This document shows, one piece after another, positions 10,305-20,378 of a stretch of 64,000 nucleotides of DNA. The stretch lies in assembly GCA_002102555.1 (NCBI GenBank), contig MCFL01000003.1, positions 806,001 through 870,000 on the forward strand, written 5' to 3'. How positions within the stretch are numbered: the first letter of the stretch is position 1; every line of letters begins with the position of its first letter. Source of the DNA: Catenaria anguillulae PL171 (Eukaryota > Blastocladiomycota > Blastocladiomycetes > Blastocladiales > Catenariaceae). The notes beneath the pieces were generated by a model. That model was not told the origin of the DNA. It ran no database searches and was given only the letters and a program-made list of their open reading frames with translations. The translations under genes and the position numbers were made by a program.

Positions 10305-12432
10305 ATGTCATCGCCAACTGCCATGCCCAGCCTACCTGCACCACTGCCAGAATGGGGTCCCGACACGACTTCCCAGCAGGCAACTGGCACCACGGCTCGC
10401 TCCTGGTTTGGCTCCTTGTGCTATTTGCTATCAAACATTGACCCGCAACACCCGAACTTGCTTCTCTCCCGCGTGTCTCAACCCGATCATTGGACACCCG
10501 CCTTGCTCGCCGCCCTGCACGACCACCTCCAACATGCCGCCCCTAATGATCCCATGGCGGCCTGGGCAATATACAACACTCTGCTCGAAAAGGCCTTGCT
10601 CACGCGCAACATCCCACTCATCCGCACCTGTCTCAACGACCACCGCTGGCACTTGTGCATGGATAACGACGCTCCGACCCTTGTGCTGGAAACAAAGCAG
10701 TCCTGTCGCCAAATCCTCCCGCTCTTGCTTGCCGATCCAAGGTTTGCCGGGAAGGACGAGGGCAAGGGCGAGAGCCGGTTTCTCCGTTTTATTGTCAACA
10801 CAGCCGTGGGTCGCTCAATAAAAGACGACTGCATACTGACGAGCATCTTGGAAACCCCGACCGTGGATCCCTGGATTGTTTGGCATGAGGCGTTACAGCT
10901 TGCGAGCCAATCCTTTCGGTCACCCAACGTGTGGGTTGCAGGCAAGAGTGAGCTCGTGGATCCACAGTGGGTTTGGAGGAGAACGTCGCCGCATCCACCA
11001 CTCTGGTGCTCGCACATCAGCAACCAAACCACCGCGTGCCGCCGGCTAGACCAGGCGTAGCCTGCGCAAAGCTTCTCATGGACATGCCCGAGGCTATTCA
11101 GCTCAAGCTTCATACCAAGCTTGACGCGTCATCGATTGGCCGTATTCGCTCCACGTGTCATGCACTCGTATCCTTTCCTTTGACTTGTTTGCAGGTCGGC
11201 GATTGCATTACGAATGCCTTCAGTCTGCTACTCGTCCCGGATACAGTTTCAGCGCCGACCGATTCCAATCTTTGCTCGATTACGCCCTTGCAGCCCGCCG
11301 CTACTCGGACATTCCGGGCCAAGATCTCGTTGGCCGTGTCCTTGTTGAATCTGCTCGCCATTCAACCAACCCCGATTACTCGCTTGACCTGCTCTCGCAA
11401 CTCGACCACGCAACCAACCGCACTACTGCGTCAATGTACCTCACATGGACACTCCACACACTGCTCACTTTTGCGCACTTGCCAACATCCGCGGCAACCG
11501 GTGCTTTGCTGGTGCGCATCCTCTTGCACCCACGCCTACCGCTTGCCGCCTGGTCGCTCGTCATCTTCAACCACCAGCGCGCCACGACCATGCTCGCAAA
11601 CGCCAGCCCCAGCCAACTATCCGCGGGATGCCCCGTTGCCGACGACCCGCAACCTGTCTCGCACGTGTACCTGCGCCTGATTTCCACCAGGTCTTTTCCA
11701 CCCAACTGGCACCCAACACCCGAGCACTTTGCCGATCTGTTTCATCTCGGGTCCACCTCGCGCATCGTGCGTGCGCCAAGCATTGCCACCCTGCAACTGC
11801 TTGCCCTGGCCACACTTACCGAATCCACGTCCGTGCTTGACGCATTGCGCGCATTTCACGTGCGCATCGACCAGAACATGAAATGGATCATATTGTGTCA
11901 TGCCCTTGAAGCGTGTTCCATTGACCACGTTGCACGTGTCGTGGCACATGTAGAGATGCCTGCGCACGCAGTGCGTGTGGCGCTGATACGCATGTGTCAA
12001 GAGGATGAGAATGGGGATGGTGAGCGTGATGCGATGGGCAACAGGTCGACAGATTCAAGGTCGAGGCGCATGCGATTGGTTGACATCTTGCTTGCCCACT
12101 TGTCCAAGGTGCGTGGCGAGATCAGGGTGTTTTTGGTGCAGGTCAAATTTGCAGAGGCGATGGAGCTGAAATGCGTCAGGGCCAGAGCCATGTGGTGGTG
12201 GTTGCAGGTGGCCGCCGAGTTGGCAGAGTGCGGGGTGGATGACCTCGACTCGTCCGAGTGGGAAGAGGTGGCAAAGTGGATTGAGGCTGAGATCAAGTGG
12301 TGGGACAAGACAGATCGTATACGTGAGTTTGCCGTGCAAGAGCATGAATGGGTGGGGGACTTGAAATTGTTGTGGAAGCAGAGCAAGAAGCAGAGGAGGC
12401 AGGTTCATGGGGACGGGTGTCTTGTGCAGTAG
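10305..12432 (+). pseudogene. F-box-like/CaaX family, copy A, frameshifted at two points
   Basis: Three successive frames together align with the open copies B and C. They are 10305-about 10980 (start MSSPTAMPSLPAPLPEWGPD), about 10980-11195, which carries the F-box-like motif (LLMDMPEAIQLKLHTKLDAS), and about 11200-12432. At the first break the sequence lacks 4 bases relative to copy B. At the second it lacks one T of a TTTT run relative to copy C. A 27-base 'intron' is the only splice alternative at the second site and is too short. The 3' part is fully open and ends in CLVQ, a CaaX box, after a basic stretch (KKQRR). Homology with copy B near 11203-11250 is almost identical in DNA, so the duplication is recent. 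Confidence 0.7.
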
Positions 12433-12633
12433 GTAGGCCAACCGCGGCATGGGGCCGACAGCAGGGAACGCGATCATGGCGCCAGCCGACACAGTGCGGC
12501 GGCGTCTTCCAGTGTTACATTACCGAAGACGACGATATTCAGCGCGCACGAACAACCCCGTTAGAACCTGCTATATACGGACATGAAACAGCCTTCGCAA
12601 TGTACGTAGCTTGCGTTTGTGGACTGTAAACGG
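12433..12633. other. Short spacer between array copies A and B
   Basis: 200 bases with no coding pattern. A Met codon at 12634 begins a frame (MDSTSAHDASFSLSHTAGAA) that probably represents the ancestral start of copy B, although it is out of frame with the rest. Confidence 0.35.
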
Positions 12634-12833
12634 CATGGATTCAACCTCGGCTCACGACGCCTCCTTCAGCCTGTCCCACACAGCAGGCGCAGCAGCCACC
12701 GCCCGAGTGGGGCCCAGACCGTGAATCGCAACTACAAACGGGGACGACGGCCTGCTCCTTCTTCTTCACGGATCTGCTCAATGCCCAAAATGCCGAACCG
12801 CCATCTCCGCTTGTCCTCCTATCTCGCGTAGCC

Positions 12834-14777
12834 ATGCCCGAAGACTGGACCCCGGCCCTCATCGCGGCGGTGCATAACCAATTACAACGCGCCAAGCTCG
12901 GAGATCATTTGGCCGCGTGGGCGATGTACAACATGGTGCTTGAGAAAGCTGTCCGCACTTGCAACAGACCGCTCGTCCTCACTTGCCTCGCCGAGCACCG
13001 GTGGCGGTTGTGCATCAAGAGCGACGTCGGCAAGTATGTAGTGCAATCTGCACAATCATGCTGCGAGATCTTGCCACTTTTGGTCGCCGATATCCGGTTT
13101 GGCCATGAATTTTGGCAGTCCATGCTGTGCATAGTTGTTCACAAGTATGGCCACAACACAAAAGTGCACTCCATCGCATTGCGGGCAATGTTGGCGAATC
13201 CGAGCTCGGATCCATGGATCGTTTGGCGTGAAGCACTCAAGGAGAGCGCTGACTCGATGGTCCAGGTACGCCCTGTGTGGCACATGACCCAGTCCGAGCT
13301 CTTGAATCCCGAGTGGGCGTGGAATAGGAGGGTCAACGTCGATGCTTTGCGACTTGGCGACAACCTCGGTCCCAAGCGGCAAAAGCTCCAGTCAGTGGCC
13401 GCTGACGGCCCGCCGTGTCCCGACCTGCTCATCAGCTTGCACTCCGACATTCAGTTTATCTTGCATAGGTTTCTCGACGTTCAGTCTGTCGGCCGCATTC
13501 GCTCAACTTGCCGCGCGCTCGCATCTTTCTCCGCTGAGGTGTTTTCGTGTCGGCGATTGCATTACGAATGCCTTCAGTCTGCTACTCGCCCAGGATACAA
13601 TTTCGAAACTGACCGACTTCATTCACTGCTTGCGGACGCCCTTGCCACATGCCACTACTCAAGAACGCCACGCGAAGAGCTCATCGGCCGTGTCCTTGTT
13701 GAATCTGCTCGCCACTTGACTGACGTCGACTACTCGCTTGACCTGCTCTCGCAACTCGAACGCTCTTCCCCTCCCTCGTCTGCTTCCGTTTACCTGACCT
13801 GGATGCTGTCCACGCTGCTCAACTCCAAGCGTTCCGCGACACCAGCGACTTGCTCTGTGCTTCAACACCTTCTCGTCCACCCAAATTTGCCTCTTGAGGC
13901 ATGGTCGCTTGTAACCAGCCACTACGACGCGGCCATCGCCATTCTCGACATGGACCCCTCAACACCCTTGAATCCAACTCAGGCGAGCGACAAGCGTGTC
14001 AAACGCCTATTCCTTTACCTCCTGCGTGCCCGTGCATTTCCAACCGACTGGTCTCCACTTGAAACCCAGTTTCCGGAGCTTTGTGGCGTACCTGTCGCAC
14101 AAACGCCTGCGCACTTTCCGTCCTTCAACCATCAACCAGGATTCGAAACGCGCCAGTTGCTTGCGCTGGCAACATTGACCTGCTTGCCGGACACACTTGA
14201 CGTGGTGTTCCGCCTGCCCGTAGATCGCTCGTGGGTGAGCATCCTGCAATCGCTCATCCGATCGTATGCTTTATACTCGCGCGTGTGCCCACCCGCATTT
14301 GTCGCGCATGTGCTCGAGCGCACCGAGCCGGAAATCGAGTTTTTGCACTTTGCGCTGATGCTTGTGGCACCGTGCAAAGTGTTGGCATCATCTTCTCAAG
14401 AATATTCAAGAGGAATTGCCATCGTGGATGTATTGTATGAGCACTTGGGGTCAGCAGGCCGTGTGCGTCAAGTGTTGGCGTCGCTCAACAACTTCATTGG
14501 GACCTCACTTGACAAGCGAAGTGTGATGTGGAGAGGCATGTGGTGGTGGCTCAAGATGGCGAGCAAGAGGGACGACTGGGAGGCATGGAATCACATGTGT
14601 GCTTGGATTGACATCGAGTTGCGTGATGCAGTGCAACGAGGGGAAGACAATCTCTATGAGGACTATGACAAGGTGTGGTTGGCTGAGTTGCAGGCATTGT
14701 GGGAGGAGAAAATGGCAAAGAAAAAGGGTCGGAAGAAGAGAAAGGGTCGGAAGCAGAACAAGTGTATTGTTCAATAG
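12834..14777 (+). CDS. F-box-like/CaaX family, copy B
   Basis: An open frame of 647 residues from MPEDWTPALIAAVHNQLQRA. In-frame homology with copies A and C extends about 140 bases further upstream (for example PPPEWGPDRESQLQTGTTA and PLVLLSRV), but no in-frame Met exists there. Residues about 200-235 (LHSDIQFILHRFLDVQSVGR, then IRSTCRALASF) resemble an F-box: hydrophobic spacing, RIRSTCRAL, and an aromatic end. The rest is helical and repetitive. The C-terminus is very basic (KKKGRKKRKGRK) and ends CIVQ, a CaaX box with Gln in the last position, which favours farnesylation. F-box proteins recruit substrates to SCF ubiquitin ligases; a prenylated one would act at membranes. No substrate-binding repeat type is recognised. 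Confidence 0.65.
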   Translation: MPEDWTPALIAAVHNQLQRAKLGDHLAAWAMYNMVLEKAVRTCNRPLVLTCLAEHRWRLCIKSDVGKYVVQSAQSCCEILPLLVADIRFGHEFWQSMLCIVVHKYGHNTKVHSIALRAMLANPSSDPWIVWREALKESADSMVQVRPVWHMTQSELLNPEWAWNRRVNVDALRLGDNLGPKRQKLQSVAADGPPCPDLLISLHSDIQFILHRFLDVQSVGRIRSTCRALASFSAEVFSCRRLHYECLQSATRPGYNFETDRLHSLLADALATCHYSRTPREELIGRVLVESARHLTDVDYSLDLLSQLERSSPPSSASVYLTWMLSTLLNSKRSATPATCSVLQHLLVHPNLPLEAWSLVTSHYDAAIAILDMDPSTPLNPTQASDKRVKRLFLYLLRARAFPTDWSPLETQFPELCGVPVAQTPAHFPSFNHQPGFETRQLLALATLTCLPDTLDVVFRLPVDRSWVSILQSLIRSYALYSRVCPPAFVAHVLERTEPEIEFLHFALMLVAPCKVLASSSQEYSRGIAIVDVLYEHLGSAGRVRQVLASLNNFIGTSLDKRSVMWRGMWWWLKMASKRDDWEAWNHMCAWIDIELRDAVQRGEDNLYEDYDKVWLAELQALWEEKMAKKKGRKKRKGRKQNKCIVQ

Positions 14778-14906
14778 ACTCACGCCATGGTTATCGTTCT
14801 GAGCGAAATCTCCGTGGGCAAGGGACAGGTTTCAGGCCAATTTGAATCATGCTTTGCAAAGAAAGAAACAGCGAGAACGCCGCACCTGCGGTCCCCAGTA
14901 AGTCAG

Positions 14907-17003
14907 TTACTGAACATGGCACTCACCCGCCTTCTCTGCATGACTCTCCTTCTCAACGACCACATGAGCAGGCTTGGTCTCGCTACGCTTGTTTCTGCTC
15001 TTGATCTCGGCCCACAATTGCCGCAACTCGTCAATCCACTCATCCTCCCGCTCGTCACCTTCCCCATCTTCATCTACTTCTTCCAGAAACGACTCGGCCC
15101 ATCTCCCCGCTGCTTCCAACTGCTCCGACTCTTTCTCATGCACCAACCGAAGCCACCACCACATGGCTCTCGCCCAGGCCCACCTACTTTCCGGCCCATT
15201 GCCAATCTGTGCCAGCAACGAGCGAATCTCGCTGGGATCCTGCAATCGCGCAAACAAGATGTCGAGCAACGCTCGATGCGACACGCCATCATCTTGTGCA
15301 TCACCCATCGTGGATGCAGGTCCAGTGACTTTTCGGACTTGACCAACCAGCGCTGCACGCACCACGTACGCTGGCGGCGCAATGTGCGACAGAAGCGACC
15401 CGACAAAGTTGGGCGAGCATTTCGCAACAGCAAGCGTGAGCGCGAGCTGCTTCAACGCGACATTCATTGCATCTGGTGGGGTGTCCTTGAGCAGCGTGGC
15501 AACCGTGTGCGGGTTTTCTGACAAGACGGCAAGCGCAAGTACAAGCAGCGTGTTTGTGGACGGCGGCATGGCCTCGAATGTGAACGCGGCCGGTGCGCGA
15601 AACGTGAGGTCTGGGTGTGTCGGTTGGAAGTTTTCGGGAAGTGTACGGGTTCGTGTGAGGTACAGGAGGAGGTGTGGCATGGACGTGTAGCCGTCTTGGT
15701 CGATGGTGGGAAGAGCCGAGGTGGCGTGCGAGAGAATCGAGCGGGCGGTTGCGTAGGCGTGAACGACAAACAACCAAGCAGTGCGTGGGAGAGATCCGTG
15801 TGTGAGGAGCCGAGTGAGCAAGACTGAGGTTGTTGGATTGGAATGAGCAGCGAGCGGGGAGCATGTGAGTAGAGTGTGTAGTGCCCAAGTCAGATACACG
15901 GTCACCAAGGATGAGTGCGACGAATGTTGCTCGAGCATGGTGATGAGGTCGAGAGACAAGTCAGGGTCAGTGAGATGGCGGGTGGATTCGACAAGGATGC
16001 GGCCGATTAGTTCGGCAGCGGCAGTTGCGTTGCTCAACTGGGATTGGGCCTGAAGGGCGGCGACGAGCTGCGAGCGAGCACGGGACGAATCGAAACAGTA
16101 TCCTGCTTCCGTAGCGGAACGAAAGCAAGCAAAATGCAACCGTCGAACTGCAAAACGGGTCACGGGAAACGACATCAGTGCTCGGCCCGTCGTGCGAATA
16201 CGGCCAACCGACGCTACGTCGAGTAAGGTATGCAACTTGTACTGAATATCTTCGGGCAAATCGGTGAGCAATTTGGGGCACGGTACACATTCCACACCGA
16301 CTCTCGATGAAGGAGCCCCATTGGGTACGGGTATCGAGGCATTCGGTTCTGCAGCGGCCGCGCAACTCCGCCTCCACGCCCACACAGGATCCAGCAAATC
16401 GGATTGGCCCAGCCGCCAAATCTTTGGGACGTCCACAAAGTCCTTGGCAATCGCATCCAACGCCTGCTGCCACACAAGCCATGGATCTACCTGCGGCGTC
16501 TGCAACAGGGCCGCCACAAGCCCAGCAGCCTTGCCCGTGTACTCGTGGACCGCCGTACGCACAAAGCATGGAAGGAAAGATGGGCCGAACCGTGGATCGG
16601 CTAACATGAGCGGCAAGATTTCGGGACAGGCATCTCCCGTGCCATGTAGGAGAAAAATCGCCGAGCTGTCCATGCTTCTGTGCCAGCGGTGCTCTTGGAG
16701 ACACATCCGGACGAGGGCGACGTTGCGAGTGAGGATGGCCTTTTCGAGCAGAGTGTTGTAGGTTGCCGAAGCGGCCATGTGGTCTCTGGCTTCATAATGA
16801 TTGAGCAGGTCCTCGATGCACTCCAACAAAGCCGGCGTCCAGTCAGTGGGATCCGTGACGCGGGACAGCAGCACAAGTGCATCTCGCGGCCCCGCCGTAG
16901 GGTCAATGAGGGAGTCGAAACAGGATCTGGCCGTGGTGACGGAGTGTTGGGCAGTGTGGTCAGGGCCCCAGCATGGCTCGGGAGGTGTCTGCTGCGAATG
17001 CAT
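14907..17003 (-). CDS. F-box-like/CaaX family, copy C (full length)
   Basis: A single-exon gene of 698 residues with start MHSQQTPPEPCWGPDHTAQH. This is the Met that matches the start of copy A, although the frame is open to 17150. Conserved blocks in order are: CWGPD near 12; DWTPAL near 60; LLEKAILTRN near 90; DPWLVWQQAL near 185; an F-box-like motif near 243-275 (LPEDIQYKLHTLLDVASVGR); VRRLHF; LIGRILVESTRHLTDPDLSL; and AMWWWLRL near the end. The last four residues are CHVQ, a CaaX box. It is convergent with copy B, 129 bases apart, and is the only copy with both ends intact. It probably serves as an SCF-type adaptor tethered to membrane; this is inference from motif shape only. Confidence 0.68.
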   Translation of the reverse strand: MHSQQTPPEPCWGPDHTAQHSVTTARSCFDSLIDPTAGPRDALVLLSRVTDPTDWTPALLECIEDLLNHYEARDHMAASATYNTLLEKAILTRNVALVRMCLQEHRWHRSMDSSAIFLLHGTGDACPEILPLMLADPRFGPSFLPCFVRTAVHEYTGKAAGLVAALLQTPQVDPWLVWQQALDAIAKDFVDVPKIWRLGQSDLLDPVWAWRRSCAAAAEPNASIPVPNGAPSSRVGVECVPCPKLLTDLPEDIQYKLHTLLDVASVGRIRTTGRALMSFPVTRFAVRRLHFACFRSATEAGYCFDSSRARSQLVAALQAQSQLSNATAAAELIGRILVESTRHLTDPDLSLDLITMLEQHSSHSSLVTVYLTWALHTLLTCSPLAAHSNPTTSVLLTRLLTHGSLPRTAWLFVVHAYATARSILSHATSALPTIDQDGYTSMPHLLLYLTRTRTLPENFQPTHPDLTFRAPAAFTFEAMPPSTNTLLVLALAVLSENPHTVATLLKDTPPDAMNVALKQLALTLAVAKCSPNFVGSLLSHIAPPAYVVRAALVGQVRKVTGPASTMGDAQDDGVSHRALLDILFARLQDPSEIRSLLAQIGNGPESRWAWARAMWWWLRLVHEKESEQLEAAGRWAESFLEEVDEDGEGDEREDEWIDELRQLWAEIKSRNKRSETKPAHVVVEKESHAEKAGECHVQ

Positions 17004-17411
17004 CGATGAGGCGTAGGTTGTCTTCAGCAAATTGGTGAGGATGTCCGAGCAAAGTGGGACACACTCTTGAGGGCGTGATGGCAGGAGAGTGGTGGTTCTT
17101 ATTGCTAAGTATTTACATTGCATTTGGTCGCTTGACTCATTTGCCGGCAAATCCCGGCATTATTTATCGACGGTGGCTAAGTTAACTGGTTGTCTCGCGA
17201 TCTTGAAGTTGCATCTGTGCGTCGCGCCGCAGGCACTCGTCGCTTTCGGGGTCCCACAGCGGCTAGAAGGTGGTGTGCTGGACACAATCGGCAGCAAAGA
17301 GATGCAAATTCCGAGTCATTGGCCGTTCGCGGTCCACACGCAGCAACACGAACGGCTTTCGAGACGTCATTGTTTTTTCCATTGCAGCAGCACCAGTGTC
17401 GCGGCGAATCG

Positions 17412-18420
17412 CTATTGCACAATGCACGTCCATCTACGGCGACCCTCCCACTGGTCCCGCAGCTCCTTCAGCCATACAAGGTCCAGCTCCTCGGGCACGA
17501 CCAGACCACACCGCACCTGCTCCAGCTCGCTCTCAATCAAAGCCCGCATCGCTGCCCTCTGGTGGTCGTCCTCGGTCGCGCGCCTCAGCCACCACCACCT
17601 TCGCGGTGGGCGAAACGCGGTGCTCGGATCCCTGTACTCGAGCGCAAACCGACCAATTTCTCTTGCTGACAACATGTCGGCAAACGCCAAATCGACCGCT
17701 TGCATGGTGCTTGCACGCACTTGCCGGTTCATTTGCCTCAGTAACAAATGGCACCATGACCAGTTGCCCAATGAGCTGCTTGGTGCGCTGGAGCATGCAC
17801 GCGACGAAATAAACTAGCGCTTGACGCTCTTGTCGCGCCTGCGTGGGTTGCGCATGGCGCAAGCGAGGGGCCCAGGGTGAGAATGGTCGTGGCAGCGTCT
17901 TCGTGGGAAGCAACGAGTGACCAAGCCTCGATTGGCGATGATGGATGGACTAGAACGTGTTGTAGCAGGAGGGAGGTCGTTTGGGTCGGGGGACACTCAG
18001 AAGAGAGAAGCGAGTGGAGTGTCCAGGCCAAGTATACGGAAGCACACGAGGGATGAGAGGGACGCTCGAGTTGTGAGAGCAGGTCAAGAGAGCATTTCAG
18101 GTCAGAGTCAGCCATGTGACGAGCAGACTCTACAAGGACACGGCCGACAAGATTGCCTGCTCGATGGCATCTTCAAAGCACGGAGCCGTTTGCGCGAGAA
18201 TGTGCGCAACGTGCGCTGGCGGGCATGTGGGCGGATGAATCGCGTACGTGTCGATGAAACGGGCGAGGTCGCGGGAGACGTTGGCGCCGTCATTCTCGCT
18301 CTCAGGCTCGGCGCCACTCTCCGTGTCGCCCTCGCTATCGCTATCGCTGGCAGCGGCAGCGGCAGGACGCCGGTCGGTCGGGTGAGCTCCAGCTTCTTGT
18401 GGTTCCATGGTGATGCGACA
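17412..18420 (-). pseudogene. F-box-like/CaaX family, copy D, truncated and internally scrambled
   Basis: Three pieces of the family are found on the minus strand in the wrong order. First (about 18260-18165) comes a block that in copy B lies near residue 490 (CPPAHVAHILAQ). It abuts directly (18150-17890) a block that in copy B lies near residue 290 (LVGRVLVESARH, SLDLLSQLERP, ASVYLAWTLHSLL). Then comes the C-terminal part with WWWLRR, ending at 17412 in a basic stretch and CIVQ. Frames change between pieces. The N-terminal half with the F-box-like motif is missing. An ATG at 18408 begins an acidic Ser/Glu stretch in frame with the first piece. It is probably a remnant of unequal recombination. 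Confidence 0.6.
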
Positions 18421-18429
18421 GATGACGGC

Positions 18430-20378
18430 AAGCAGCCATGATCGATCGAGAGAGTATCGTCCCGACAACGACCGTTGCAAACTTGCAGCCCAACTTGTGG
18501 CACACTTGTGGTAGGTAGCACTGTTCCCAGTTGCCAGGCGGATGTGCGAATGCAACATCGATTTCTCGCGTCTCGCGTCTCGCACTTGATCAGGTCAGCG
18601 ATCAGACTCATTTTGAACAAGAATTCCCATAGAAATCCGTGCCAAACGCCATGGCCGCGGAGAATAACCTTGAGCAATGTATCACCATCATGCATGCCGA
18701 CATCCGTCCAACAGACCGCCATCCGAGCCAAGGCATCCACCCATGCCAGTCCATCATTCAACGTTCAATCGTGGTCATGCATCCGTTCAGCTGTTGACCA
18801 TTCCACGCACGGTCCACCGCGACTACCACCAATCAACGAGCAACCCAGGCCAATGCTATTAAAATCGCGGCCGATTACTTCTCACGCGCATAGCCTGATC
18901 CCAAGCAACCACCAAGCCAGCCGACCCGGAAACTGCTCTTGGCAATTGCGGTACTTTCCGTCCAGCAATCAAGTCGTTGTTATCCGTTGGGGTGGTCTGA
19001 AGCGTGCTTTTCGAACGGGCAATGTCCGAAATTCCTCGCTGGCCAAGTCAAACATCGGAGCGCACCTCGGTCGCGCGCATTTTACAAACCGGCGTTTCCT
19101 CGCATTGGTGCCAAGCAAGCATCGTGGCCGATCTTTCACACCGATGTACTTCGAAGGGTGGTGCCATTAATGGATTGGAGAGCCGATTGGACGATATTCA
19201 ACAACTGCGGGCACGATTTGACTTTGTTGAGGGATTGTTCAATCAAGGTTTGGTCCAAGACAGTGCGGTAGTCATCTCGGGTTTGGGTGTTTAGCCTGTC
19301 ATTCCTACTGTGCGAGAAGGAGTGTTCTGCGCATCAGCCGGGGGATGGATCCATGGCCTTTCATTTCATTCTGACCCACCGTATCCTGCCATATCCGGTA
19401 TGGTCTTGTCGAGCCGCATTATTCATGTGGGCTGCAGCTGGATTTGGAGCGTCGCGCCAAGCTGCCTGGTCCACGGTGTCACAGGACCGTCAAGCGCTTT
19501 CACATGCTGTCAATTTCGCCAATCACTCCACCAAACTCATCCAACTTCTCACACGCACTCAAACAGGCAAGGTACGACTCCTCGCGCCGCCACCAAACTC
19601 GGCCCATCACACACATGGCTTTCCCCTTGGGCATGCCGACTGGATATGAGCGTCGGCTTTGTCCATCTTTTTCACGTTGCCCAAACCCGTGAACTGACCG
19701 GGCCCGCACCATGGCGGAATCATCCATGCCGGGTCAATGATGACTTGGCGTCATATCAAGCTTGGATCTTCTGTGCACCTCATCTGTGGGGTGTGGCTCG
19801 AAAATGGGAAACGGCGGATGCGACCCGGGAGGGAGAAGACCATTTTTGAGAATCGTGTAGAGCTCGGGTGCGTTGTGCGTCGTTGGTATTGAATATACAA
19901 GTGCGTTTTTTCCGTCCTGTACGCTGTTCGTCTATCGTTCTCCCATTGTTCTCCGCCGCAGGCCAATCAACTCTCACCGTCTTTCATTTTGTCCGAACTC
20001 CCAAGGTTAAATGTTTGCAACGCCATTCTGGGTTTCAGGTGAAATGAACGCGTCGTGATCATGGCAGCCGTCGTGTGCCTTGTTTGGCGCCTGTTCGCAG
20101 CCAGGTTCGCAGCATGTGATGGGCAGATGTGATGGGAACGGGGAGCTCGAGGTTGACAGCTGGGCCGATTGTTGTATCAAATGGGAGCATTGTGTGATAT
20201 CGATCGGTGGCGGCGGCAGCGGTATGTCGCGTCCTGACGGGTATTTGTGCACCATGATCCGCGCTGCTCGGTTCGCAATGTTGACACTGTGACTCTTCTC
20301 TGCCGCCCGCTCGGATCACATGGATTGCACCGCCTCAAGATAAGACATACATAGACAAGCACCAAAACACATCCAACC
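18430..20378. other. Long non-coding interval
   Basis: Nearly 2 kb with no frame that reads like protein on either strand and no similarity to the adjacent array that I can see. Short open frames overlap in several registers with random composition. It may hold diverged intergenic sequence or promoter DNA for the secreted-protein gene at 20379. Confidence 0.4.

Noticed and set aside
11188-11202. A splice acceptor (TTTGCAG) considered as the explanation for the second frame change in array copy A
   Set aside because: The only donor in reach gives a 27-base intron, and copies B and C have coding sequence at the same place. A one-base loss explains it better.
15301-15888. Long minus-strand frame with His/Arg/Pro-rich product inside copy C
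   Set aside because: It overlaps the intact copy C frame on the same strand in another register, with no homology to anything in the array.
17004-17150. Extension of array copy C to a Met at 17150
   Set aside because: Copy A begins at the Met aligned with 17003. The extra 49 residues have no counterpart.
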